A stretch of DNA of 64,000 nucleotides. Origin: Imbricaverruca yamaguchii (Eukaryota; Arthropoda; Thecostraca; Neoverrucidae). The stretch lies in contig JAOTOL010001364.1 in assembly GCA_034440575.1 (NCBI GenBank), positions 699,097 through 763,096 on the forward strand, in the 5' to 3' direction. How positions within the stretch are numbered: position 1 is the first letter of the stretch; each line of letters starts with the position of its first letter. The notes beneath the pieces are model-generated. The model had not been told where the DNA came from. It searched no databases and worked only from the letters and a program-made list of their open reading frames with translations. Below are positions 11,357-21,140 of this stretch, piece by piece. Position numbers and translations under genes: made by a program.

Positions 11357-12700
11357 CATCTTCTGTTTTTGTACGTCATAAGTCCTTGGACGTTATGAAT
11401 TTTGGTAGTAAATGAGTAGTGGATGTTATGAAATGTCTCGGCTAGCCATGTTTTGTTTTGTCGCCAGTCCGACTGTGACTTGTGTCGAATATTCCACCTA
11501 CTAGGTCCAATGACTGAGGAGTTTTCCGTTGTATTGTACGTCATGCTGACAAGGACCGCCGTAATACGAACAATGGCGACAGCTGCTTTCGCTACCATTG
11601 TATCGCCTGACAATGTTGGAAATGGTCCGGTGAAAAAGACTAGATGTGCACACAGGTGCATCTGGGCTTGATAGAAGCGCGGGCCGAGAACCTTCCGCAC
11701 CTCTCGCGATGGTTCAGCTTAGCTCACGAATCCACGAATTGCAGCATGTCTCTGTTGTTATAGCGACAATGATATTGTGGACAATTGTTGCGTTCACCTA
11801 GGCGCAGATGGCCATTTAAACAGTATCTGTGTTTTTCGACAGCAATTCTTTGGCGGGAATGGATCAAGGACGGATTCAGTCTGTTGACCTAAGTCAGCTT
11901 ACGTAACATAGAAATATTACCGACAATTTTCACAAGTTTGTCAGCTTCGAACAGCTGAAGACATGACCTTAGCCCCTCTTTCTGATCGGGTACTCACACC
12001 CCGTCTCGGGAGTCATTATATGGCCCCCTCTAATCTCCAAATCAAGCGTCGCACGAAAACGAAAGTAGTGTCATCGGAAAGCGCTCGACGAGTAGGGCCC
12101 GAAACCACCACCGAAATTCTCTGTCCACAAAAGTGACGTCATTAAGGGGCTACGTCAGCATACCTCGCATCATGTTTTTTATCACTGAGGTATTCATTTT
12201 GTGGGTGATTTTAAAAAATAAAATATTTTGAATCAGAAAAGAGGCGAAATTCACCATGGCCCCAAAATGCTCGTCCACCAAATAATCAACATTTAGATGT
12301 TTAGAAAGTTTCCAAATTTCGAGTTTTCAATTTTCCTCCATTATCGCTTTTCTTCTAATGGATAAAGCGGACAGAAAACCGTTGCTTTAAGTCAACTTTC
12401 CCCATAAAAGTGCTTACTTTAGTCACAATTTGCAATTTTAGTACCTATGGGCAAACATGCAAAACGAAAAGTCATCAAGAACCAGTGGATGGGGCGGGGG
12501 AGTCGAAGGTGTCATCCTCAACGTCTGGGACAGAAGCATCAGGTGGAGGGGGGGGTTGAGCCGTTACGGTGATATATTCCACGAACTGCTCATGGTTCGC
12601 AGAAACGCACCATAGTGTGCCGGGGCCTACCACAGAGTACTTGTTGTGAACCACCAGAGTAGCACGACAGTACCGCGCTCCATCCACCGTGGGCCGCCGG
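10788..12700. other. No recognisable gene; A-tract at 11325-11350
   Basis: A run of about 26 A residues occurs at 11325-11350, flanked by gtt and ttttaac. Between 11200 and 11430 the phrase 'ttatgaa.tttgg' recurs several times, suggesting an old degenerate repeat. No protein or RNA gene is recognised. Confidence 0.4.
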
Positions 12701-12709
12701 TGGTCACTC

Positions 12710-13040
12710 CTGGACCACCAAACCTGGCCTGGACAATGGTCACCCCCGACCAACAAGCCTAACGCACCAGTGCCCCCCCCTCCCACTCCCCGACCATCAA
12801 ACCTGACGCACCAGTGGTCCCCCCCCCCACCCGCTCCCCGACCATCAAACCTAACGCACCAGTGGTCCCCCCCCCACCCACCCGCTCCCCGACCATCAAA
12901 CCTGACGCACCAGTGGTCACCCCCTCCCCCCTCCCCCGACCAAGAAACCTAACGGGCCAGTTCCTCCTCCCCCCCCCCACCTCCCCCGACTGTCAAACCT
13001 GGCGGGCCAGTGGTCATCCTACGACTATCAAGCCTAGCAG
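12710..13040. repeat. C-rich minisatellite, ~48-50 bp unit
   Basis: About seven diverged units contain 'cgaccatcaaacctgacgca' and 'ccagtggtc' followed by runs of 6-11 C. Unit length varies because the C-runs vary. Proline-rich frames through it are by-products. The C-runs on one strand (G-runs on the other) could form i-motif or G-quadruplex structures, which is inference. Confidence 0.8.
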
Positions 13041-13167
13041 GTGAATACACCAATACCCTACGGCGTAGGAGCAGAAGGCAGGTATGCCATGACCCTCCAA
13101 CTTTTCAAAGTGTGGTGGGAGGGTCATGAACGCTATACGCTACAACGCTAGAACATGAACATTAACA

Positions 13168-13810
13168 TATGGGGCATTCCACGTCAAATCGCACAAGAAT
13201 TGACTATTTTGAACCCGACCCACTCCGATTTTTATGAAAATTGATACACCTGTAGTGCCAAGTGAACGAACCTCACACGCCAACTTTCAGCCCTGGGTGA
13301 CCTCTGGGGCCAGATTTAGAGGTCATCCTAGGTCGCCTATTTTTACCGACTTGACAACAATCAAATGCATATATATTAGATGTTAATTAACTTAGCGGAA
13401 CGACATTGGTGTTAAAGTGCGCAGAATCCCTTGGCCATTCAGAAATATGGCAAAAGTTGCACGTGACCTCTCCGTGACCCTTGACCTAACGAGGTCAAAA
13501 TATAAAAATTCATTTTTATATATGTTTTCCTGCCCCTAATTCGACTAAACGTGGCTGAAATAATGGTTCTGATATTATCTAAGAACGTGCAAAAAAGAAA
13601 GGCGGAGACTCTAAAACTTTTTGAGATATCGGCCTTTGAGTAGGTATTGTCATATGACCAAATCGAAGCATGCCCCGATGCTATTTACCATATCATCGAT
13701 GATAACTCTGGTTTCCTTGGTCCGATTATCGTCAAATTTGGTGGGCAAATCATCGGTGGCAAGCTGAACTATTTTCCAGATTTTCAAGTTGACCTGACCT
13801 CACATGACCT
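13168..13810. repeat. Left terminal inverted repeat
   Basis: The landmarks, in order, are the 'cattccacgtcaaatcgcac' end, 'tgacctctggggccagat', 'ggccattcagaaatatggca', 'gaaaggcggagact', and 'gttgacctgacctcac'. Each recurs as its reverse complement in the right arm in the opposite order. Confidence 0.85.
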
Positions 13811-14412
13811 GGCAGTGACCTCTACATTACAACCCAACAGGGAAACAAAAATATTTTCTTGAACAAAAAACGCTGAATTTGGCTCGTACAGGCTATATTA
13901 CCTAGTTTTAGGTTAGGCTACTCCAAACGAGCCAAGTTTTATTTTGAACAAGTATCCTCTGCAAGGTCACGTGAGGTCACTATGAGGTCATGTCACACTT
14001 TCGTCAATAACTTTATATAGAATCAATATAGAGAAATAATTTTAATGCCATCGAGATCCTCTGGTTAATCATGATGTATAATATGATCAAGCTAGGTCCT
14101 CACTTGACCTCGGTTTAGGGTGACCTGGAGGTAATCTGGGGTCAGGATCAAATGTTCAGCTAGCTAAGTCATGTGATACATCAATCAACGCGGCCTGACG
14201 AGGAAAATATAATTGTAACAAAATTATATTTCTATCTTTATTTTGGCAAACGTTATTCGCAAAAAAATATGTTTCCTCGGTTTTTATAGCCTGAATATAT
14301 TGTTTCAGCTCGCGTGCGTTTCGTACTAACATTTTATCGGGAGGGCCAGTAAATGTTTCTGATATGCAAATAGCCGCGACCATAGAACAAGTTGAACAGC
14401 AGTACCGTATAT

Positions 14413-15401
14413 TCACGAAGAACTACCAACCTTTTTCGCCACACGTACCTCACTGCCGGAAAACCATCTCACAACCACCATACCATAACGTGGAGACGGA
14501 GTAACACGATGGACATTCCTTCTTCCCGGTATTGTGCGAGCAGCTGCGAATCTGTCATTCAACGCTTTGGTTTCTTTGACCCACTCGGTTTTGGGAAAAT
14601 ACTCCACGCACGTGCCGGTGGCATGGTTTTTTTACAAACTGATAAAACTGGTCCGGGATCTCAATCAGAGTTCCTTGCAGACTTCCCTTTTTAGCTAACC
14701 TTTTCAACGTCCCACCAATGCCATCACACGGTCCCTTTCCGTGAGCGGTTGCGAAGAAATGCCACTCGGCGTCTATTCCAAAGTCGACGGAATGCTCTGC
14801 CAAATTTAGGAAATTCTTGCAATTTTTGTATTGCGAGGCAGCCCCATCTGAAAAATAAAATATCTTCTTGGGGCGCTGGCCTAATTCTGCTTCCAGGCGC
14901 TCAATGAGTTTTCCTTGAAACAGGTGGGCAGCCACAGTATCATGCGTCAGGCAGTCGGAAATGGCAGAGTAAGAAAAATGTTTGAGGTCCCCTGCGTTGT
15001 TTCGCCAATAAGCCACAAACGGATGGATTGTCACCTGCAGTTTGTTCCAGTGATGGGACTGTACCTCATCCTGTGTAACCATAGCGTAGTTTTCGGAAAA
15101 AATCTCCAATAACAATTACCTCTGCAGGAGCTAGTGTTTCCTTTAGGCCTTTCAGATAATTGCCTTGGGCACGGGCGACAAAATCATGCTTTACAAGTAT
15201 TTCCAGCTGCTCGCAAAATGATGGCACAAAATCTTCAGAAGTTTGCGTAACCACCTCTAAGGTGGACCTATCAGTATTAGTCCACTTTCGGTACTCAATG
15301 TTATCGATTTCTCGGTTATCATGAATCATATCATGGCCATGAATATTCACGTAAGTTGCAATATTGCATGTATTTAGGCAATACAAACTTCCCAAGGCCA
15401 T
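14413..15401 (-). pseudogene. Transposase-like protein of the long-TIR element, frameshifted
   Basis: Two main minus-strand frames (15401 to 15066, then 15115 to 14555) plus a third (14607 to 14413) together look like one protein broken by two frameshifts. The best conserved part contains FSENYAMVTQDEVQSHHW, then FSDGAASQYKNCKNF, then FFATAHGKGPCDGIGG. The spaced acidic residues (D in DEVQ, D in SDGAA, D in CDGIGG) are compatible with an RNase-H-fold DDE/D transposase, which is inference. From memory, proteins with the SDGAxSQYKN and HGKxxCDGxGG pair occur as uncharacterised, often multicopy genes in other invertebrates. I cannot assign a named superfamily. The position inside long inverted repeats supports a transposase role. 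Confidence 0.7.
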
Positions 15402-16033
15402 GTTAGTTCACGTGAGGTCATGTCAACCTGAAAATCTGAAAAATAGTTCAGTTTGCCACCGATGACTTGCGCAACAAATTTGACGATAATCGGACGAAGG
15501 TAACCAGAGTTATCATCGATAATATGGTAAATAGCCTCGGGGCATGCATGCATTTGGTCCTATGACAATACTAAAAGGCCGACATCTCAAAAAGTTTTCA
15601 AGTCTCCGCCTTTCTTTTTTGCAGGTTCTTAGATAATATCACGACCATTAATATAGCACCGTTTCGTCGAATTATGGACAGGCAAACATATATTAAAATA
15701 TATTTGTATACTTTGACCTGGTTAGGTCAAAGGTCACGGGGAGGTCACGTGGAACTTTTGCCATATTTCTGAATGGCCCAGGGCTTCTGCGCACTTTGAC
15801 ACCAATTTCATTCCGCTAAGTTAAATAACACATGAGATATTTGCAATTTATTGATGTCAAGTCGGTAAAAAATCGTGACCTAGGATGACCTCTAGATCTG
15901 ACCCCAGAAGTCACTCTGGGATAAAAGTTGGCGTGATGTGTTCTTTTACTTGGTACTGCAGGTGTACCAATTTTCATCAAAATCGGAGGGGGTCGGGGAA
16001 TTTCTTGTGCGATTTGACGTGGAATGACCCATA
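15400..16033. repeat. Right terminal inverted repeat
   Basis: This is the reverse-complement partner of 13168-13810, ending gatttgacgtggaatgaccc at about 16030. Confidence 0.85.
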
Positions 16034-16129
16034 TACGTGTATGCTATTCACAAGCGTGCCAGAATGACCTCTTCTCTCCTACGTTTTCTTAGCGATTATG
16101 TCCATGGTGCCAGAACTGGCTTTATTTAC

Positions 16130-17700
16130 CGGAATGTTTTTTTTTAAACATTGGGGAGTTCCAGCTTGTTTGCCACTTGCCTTGATGGAAAGCATTTACA
16201 GTTGCGTATTGATCTCTGGCTGGGAGGGACGGAGCTCGAGTCCTATGTGATTGCGCGGCACGCTTGGCAACAACGTCGGCCAACTCCTTTCCCGTGATGC
16301 CGTGTGGTTAGGTATCGAATGGAAGGTAATCCTCTGACCCGCTTTACCGAATACTGTCAGACGCGCTGGGATTTATTGACCAAAATGGTTTGATGGTTGA
16401 AAAGACTGAAGGGCCCGAAGGATACTCAACGAGTGTGTTAAAATAAGATGCAGGGTTGCATCTAAACCTCAATAACACGCAGTGCTTTAATAATAGCAAC
16501 TAACTGAGCAGCGTAGACAGACGCGTGTGGTGGTAAAGTGAAAGAGCTTGTAGCTGTCTGACATACAAATGCATAGCCAGTTCCAATGGCTGTCTTGGGC
16601 CCGTCAGTATACGTTTGAGAGGAGTAGCGATACAATCCTAGTAGCTTCAATGCCTCGGCTCAAAAAAGCTCTGGGACAGTATGTCATTTCTGGGCAGTAG
16701 CGAGGAAGAAAGCAATTTTGGGTGAGGAGATTTCCCATAGTGGAATGTGGGTGCGTTTCATTCTCCACACACCTCTTAGTGGGATTTGAGCCTGGTGTAG
16801 GGAGCGGATTCTGACGTAAAATGGTCTAAGTTTTTCACCTCTTTGCCCGTGTAAAATCAACAACAAATGGTGAGAAAAAACTCATTTGTGAGTGGGATAC
16901 TGCAGAAGCTGCCCTAGCTCTGCTGCATACCGGAGGCCCAACTTATCGCGTTTGCTTGCCAACGACTGCTCATGGGCCTCTGCTAAAATACTCACAGCTG
17001 GCAACGTCCGAAATGCCCCTATGGCGATCCGCAATGCTGAATGGTGTACTGTGTCGAGTTTCCTCTTGACGGAGGCGCTGGCACCGTCATAAATTAATTA
17101 CGCGTATCGAGCTTCAAGTGGATAAGAGATCGATTCAACATTAAAATAATTTGCTCTTTCAGCTCCGTAGTCGGTTCGTGAAATACACTTCATTATATTC
17201 ATTGCACGGAGGCACTTAGCCCGCAAAGTGTTGCTGTGGTCGCAGCAGGATAGCCGGCTGTGGTCGCTGCAGGATAGCCGGCTGTGGTCGCTGCAGGATA
17301 GCCGGCTGTGGTCGCTGCAGGATAGCCGGCTGTGGTCGCTGCAGGATAGCCGGCTGTGGTCGCTGCAGGATAGCCGGCTGTGGTCGCTGAAGGATAGCCG
17401 GCTGTGGTCGCTGCAGGATAGCCGGCTGTGGTCGCTGCAGGATAGCCGGCTGTGGTCGCTGAAGGATAGCCGGCTGTCGAAATTGACGCCGAGAAAGCGT
17501 GCCGATCGCTGTGCAGGTATTTGCTCTCCGTATAACCGAACTGCCATGTCCAGACAATGGAGGCGACGTCGGCAGAAGTGGTTGGCAACCATCTTGGACC
17601 ATAGAACCATAGAAAACCATAGCCGTTCACGATCGTCCGTTTTTTAGACAGGCTATGGACATTTGCAGCTGCCTCGCATTGGATGGTAGTCGCGTCGCCC
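16130..17700 (-). mobile_element. Group C LINE fragment (RT end to RNase H)
   Basis: Reading right to left on the minus strand, it begins in the reverse transcriptase thumb (CRRRLH..., SARFLGVNFDSRLSFSDH), is interrupted by the 24-bp minisatellite, and continues with NTLRAKCLRAMNIMKCISRTDYGAE. After the linker comes RNase H: YTDGPK near 16600, ASVYAAQLVAI near 16490, and ITGKELADVVAKRAA near 16260. The domain order RT, RNase H matches the I/R1-type copies at 38-40 and 58-62 kb. Frameshifts and stops are present, and the 5' half is missing. Confidence 0.85.
17232..17475 (-). repeat. In-frame 24-bp minisatellite inside an RT frame
   Basis: About ten 24-bp units (gctgtggtcgctgcaggata then gccg on the plus strand) encode SRLSCSDH or SRLSFSDH ten times on the minus strand. 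The unit arose from the single DSRLSFSDH sequence of the reverse transcriptase. Other group C copies have DSRLSYKEH or ESRITYRSH once at this place. The repeat keeps the reading frame, and the frame continues on both sides from 17610 to 17098. Confidence 0.93.
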
Positions 17701-17834
17701 AGGACCAAACAGCCAACTCATCAACGAAGAGTGGCCTACCTATACTTTTTTATTCGTTTCACCTTTGTCCGGATTGAACCGGCGCTTTATTTCTGAATAT
17801 GGGCACACAGCTAGCTAACACATGCATAAACACC

Positions 17835-17858
17835 TACACATACACACCTACACACACA

Positions 17859-17932
<74 letters not shown>

Positions 17933-18015
17933 CACACACACACACATACACCTACACACACACACACACACATACAGACACCCCCCCCCCACACACACAC
18001 ACACACGCGAGCGCG
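17835..18015. repeat. (CA)n microsatellite
   Basis: A long CA-dinucleotide tract with interruptions, a C-run near 17980 and a short alternating GC patch near 18010. It lies at the 3' side of the L1/Tx1-like fragment. Confidence 0.95.
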
Positions 18016-18040
18016 CGCGCGCACACACACGCTCACATAG

Positions 18041-18655
18041 ATGGGTACATTTATTTATATCGAGATAAACATTTTGCACAAACGGTTGCCATCTATTCGT
18101 AGATTTTTCCATTGCTTCGTTCTTGAATGCAGTACATTTTCCGATTTCACGCATTGTCCTGATCTTTCCCATAAATTCCGCCAGTGGCATTCTTCCATTT
18201 CCACGCATATTCCTACCTATTATGTACTGCTTCGCAAGCAACAACACAAAGTTTACAATGTCAGTTGCGCCTATGCATACCAACAGTATGTACTCTACAC
18301 ATAGATTCGGGCCCGTTCCGTTATTTATACACAGTTTGCGCAACAGTACATTCCAAAACTGCGATACTCTTCTGCATTTCGCTATGAAATGTACAATCGT
18401 ATCGATGTGTGAACAGAATTTGCATTCTGGTGAATCACTAACTTTTCGGTCGTATAGGAATTTTTGGGTCCAAACGAATATATTTATTATCTGAAACTGC
18501 ATATTTGCAAGTTTCGTTGACTTTGTACATTTATACGGGAGAGCATAGCCTTTCTCCAATTTTTTCCTACATAAATTAAAACTTTTTCCCTCCATTTTGT
18601 TTGACATGGTAGTTTTACTGTTTTTGACAGGAAGATTCCATACATGAGGGAGCAT
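18041..18655 (-). pseudogene. L1/Tx1-like LINE ORF2 C-terminal zinc-finger fragment
   Basis: The minus-strand frame carries QIINIFVWTQKFLYDRK followed by SPECKFCSHIDTIVHFIAKC. This is a C-x2-C...H-x4-C zinc-binding motif as found at the ends of L1/Tx1-like reverse transcriptases (zf-RVT type). A stretch FVLLLAKQYIIGRN follows, also typical. The frame is open for ~205 codons before running into the CA tract, so the true end is lost. The RT core is absent; the neighbouring LINE-A fragment at 18.7 kb may have interrupted it. The clade assignment is inference from the motif. Confidence 0.65.
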
Positions 18656-18699
18656 GCCATTTCTTTTGCTTTCCCTATCTATTCCCTATCTATTAAAAC

Positions 18700-19590
18700 T
18701 TTAAATGTTCTTAATGGAGTCCCTAAGGGGTCAGTACTGGGGCCACTACTGTTCATTATATTTCTAAATAACATTGAAAGGGGCATAAGCAGTAAAGTTT
18801 TGAAATTTGCGGATGATTTGAAGGTCTTTAGGGCAATAACAGGTCAAAATGAGCATATCTCGCTGCAAAAAGACTGCAACACAAAGCTGGGGGCATCAGA
18901 ACAGACCAAGGAAGCCAGGAAGAAGGCACTGAGAATGCTTGGGGAAATAAATAAGAATGTATCATACGGAAGTGAGGAAGTCATCAGGAAGCTTTACTGT
19001 GCATATGTCAGGCCACATTTGGAATACTGCATCTAAGCTTGGTCTCCTAGCTATGAGAAAGATGGTTGGCTTTAAAGAGAGAGTACAAATGAGGGCTACA
19101 AAAACGGTTAATGGTATAAGCAACCTGGCATATGAGGAAAGATTGAAGAAATTGAATAGGGTTTCACTTAGATATAAAAGACTGAGAGGAGATCTCATCG
19201 AGGTCTTTAAAATTGTCCATGGTCTGGTGAGGGGATATCTTGGGGAAAAGTTTGAATTTAACAGAAATGATGCATTTAGAGGTCATCAATGTAAAATTCA
19301 AGTTAACCACAGCAGAACAAGGTTAAGACAGTCTTTCTTCACCAACACGGTAGTAGAACACTGGAACCAGCTCCCAGAAACCATTGCCAGTAGCAGCACA
19401 TTGAACATCTTTAAAAACAGCATAGATAATCATTATAAGAATATAGCGCTTGCTTTTCAGTATTACAGGAAGGGCTGATTGACAGATTTGGTGGGTAACT
19501 GGTTGAGTGTACAGAGTGCAACCAAGAAGGGCCCTTGTGGCTCATAGTTGCGGTAATCTTGTATGTCTTTATGTCTTTATGTCTTTTTGT
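18700..19590 (+). mobile_element. LINE-A fragment with internal deletion
   Basis: It starts just before the GVP(K)GSVLGPLL motif, contains FADD, then jumps from 'ctcgctgcaaaaagact' to 'aacacaaagctgggggca'. That loses about 175 bp that are present in the copy at 28.6 kb. It continues to the 3' UTR (gggcccttgtggc) and atgtcttt tail. Two frames (18644-19036 and 18957-19478) are needed to cover it, so it is dead. Confidence 0.9.
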
Positions 19591-19874
19591 CATGTCTAAC
19601 GAATCATATGTTTTCATTCCTTTGTGGTGGGAAGCAATGAGTAGTGACTATGTAATCTCAACAATATTTTCCATTCGTGGAGAATAGCATGGAAGATACT
19701 CCGTTACCTATATTGGTGAACTTCAATATTTGGACATCGGGCCACTAACGTGCTATGTTCTACGCTGTTGCCATATTCGAACAAATCCCCTATAAATTTT
19801 ATGCCATTATAATAGAGTGATGGCACAAATGTTCGTCGTTGATCAATCTGAACATACTTATTGTACCATATGAA
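19591..19874. other. No recognisable feature
   Basis: Unique AT-rich sequence between a LINE-A tail and the small signal-peptide-like frame. Confidence 0.35.
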
Positions 19875-20060
19875 TTAAGTACCTACTGATGTGACATCGT
19901 TAGTGTTTAACTGCGCTTTCATTTCATATGCTGCATCAATGACATATGCATACAACTTTGGTACATACATGTATAAAAATGCGTCCTTATCAGCACGTAT
20001 CACGTCTGCATGACACAGTATCCACATACACAGCAGAATTATTCGCAATCTTCTCGGCAT
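19875..20060 (-). CDS. Possible first exon of a secreted protein, unknown
   Basis: A 61-residue minus-strand frame starts with ATG and begins MPRRLRIILLCMWILCHAD. This is a good signal-peptide shape: basic start, hydrophobic core, and small residues near a possible cleavage. The downstream part (KDAFLYMYVPKLYAYVIDA) is not recognised. Just before the stop the DNA reads CAGTAG then GTACTT, which could be a splice donor at about 19869, so the frame may be a first exon. The frame is short and could be chance. It lies upstream of the LINE-A 5' end on the other strand. Confidence 0.25.
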   Translation of the reverse strand: MPRRLRIILLCMWILCHADVIRADKDAFLYMYVPKLYAYVIDAAYEMKAQLNTNDVTSVGT

Positions 20061-20726
20061 ACTGCAACATCTACAACACTGTGCTGTCTAAGCTGTGTCT
20101 AGTCTAAGCTGTGTATAGGTGTTTAGCAATTACTTCTGTGATTATATTTCGTTAGTTTTATCTTATAAGCATTTTTCGTCGCACGCAAACCATACTATAT
20201 TAACCTAGCGACGCCGCCGTGTGCGCCATCTTTGCTTTCGGCGTGTTCTCGACGCTTCGATTTCTGTAGTAGGAGATATTACAAGTGTGTAGATTTCATA
20301 AGTACATTAGACAACATTCATACTATCCTAACATACTTTATTTATTTTTTGGTGTGCATAGTGTGTTTGGTGTTGAAGTTTAAGATAGTTTAATTAGTAG
20401 TAAGTTGGGGGTATTCATAAGTGCTGTGTGACTGTTCATTTTTCTGTCTAGCCATAAGTGATATCAAAAGGGATATTCATACAGTTGTCTACTTGTGTGG
20501 AAGACAATTAGATTAGACATCTTGTTTATGTATTTAATTTAAACAAAACAAAAACAAAACAAAAAACAAACAATTGTTTAATTGTTTATGCTTTTCTTGA
20601 GGTACTCAGATAATTAACTGACAGTATAGGAGGTAGCGATTTATAGTGAATGATAGTTAGCTTTTTTCTCGGTTGTTTGGCGTGTTAATTTGAATCTAAA
20701 TCTAGGCATAACCTGCAGCGTTTAGG

Positions 20727-20855
20727 ATGGTTTCGACCAGGATGCAGGCACTAGAGGAAGAAATTAGGACCCTTAAGGCAGAGGTTTCCAAGCTCAAGGC
20801 TGCCCTTGTTGCACAGGGTAGGCAAGATAAAGCGACAAGGGGTCACTCCGTAGCA
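20727..20855 (+). pseudogene. LINE-A ORF1, N-terminal piece before the insertion
   Basis: It starts ATG GTT TCG (MVSTRMQALEEEIRTLKAEV) with a heptad-like pattern suggesting a short coiled coil. At 20855 the sequence changes to the LINE-B 3' tail. The equivalent uninterrupted sequence is at 63341-63475, where the codons for GTSYAQVV follow without a break. Confidence 0.85.
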
Positions 20856-21140
20856 TAAAGTCATAAAGTCATAAAGTGTTAAGGCTTAATAAGGGCCACA
20901 AGGGCCCATCTGGGTCAAGCCTGTCTAGAAGATATTAGAAAGTACATGTTCACACCTATCAATTCCAAACCCATGCAATCCCTCCACCTGTGCCACCACA
21001 GCCAATCTCATCAGTATGACATCGCAAAGGAAGTTGCCAAATCCACTGCAAGGTACACCCCATATAGTACAACATAATACTAGCATAATGTTATACCCTA
21101 TATAGCTAGTGAAAATACTCAATATCCCATGCATCACAAG

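Larger units (their letters stand above)
13168..16033 (-). mobile_element. DNA transposon with long terminal inverted repeats
   Basis: The left end (tatggggcattccacgtcaa...) is the reverse complement of the right end (...gatttgacgtggaatgaccc then ata), and similarity continues inward for about 0.63 kb on each side. Between the arms lies a broken transposase-like gene on the minus strand. The arms are clearly diverged (roughly four matches in five by eye), so the copy is old. A TA dinucleotide sits at both outer edges and might be the target duplication, but a 2-base match is weak evidence. Confidence 0.85.

Noticed and set aside
12689..13044. Proline-rich proteins
   Set aside because: By-products of the C-rich minisatellite, present in two frames and its complement.
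17822..18068. Thr-His and Cys-Val repeat proteins
   Set aside because: Translation of the CA microsatellite.
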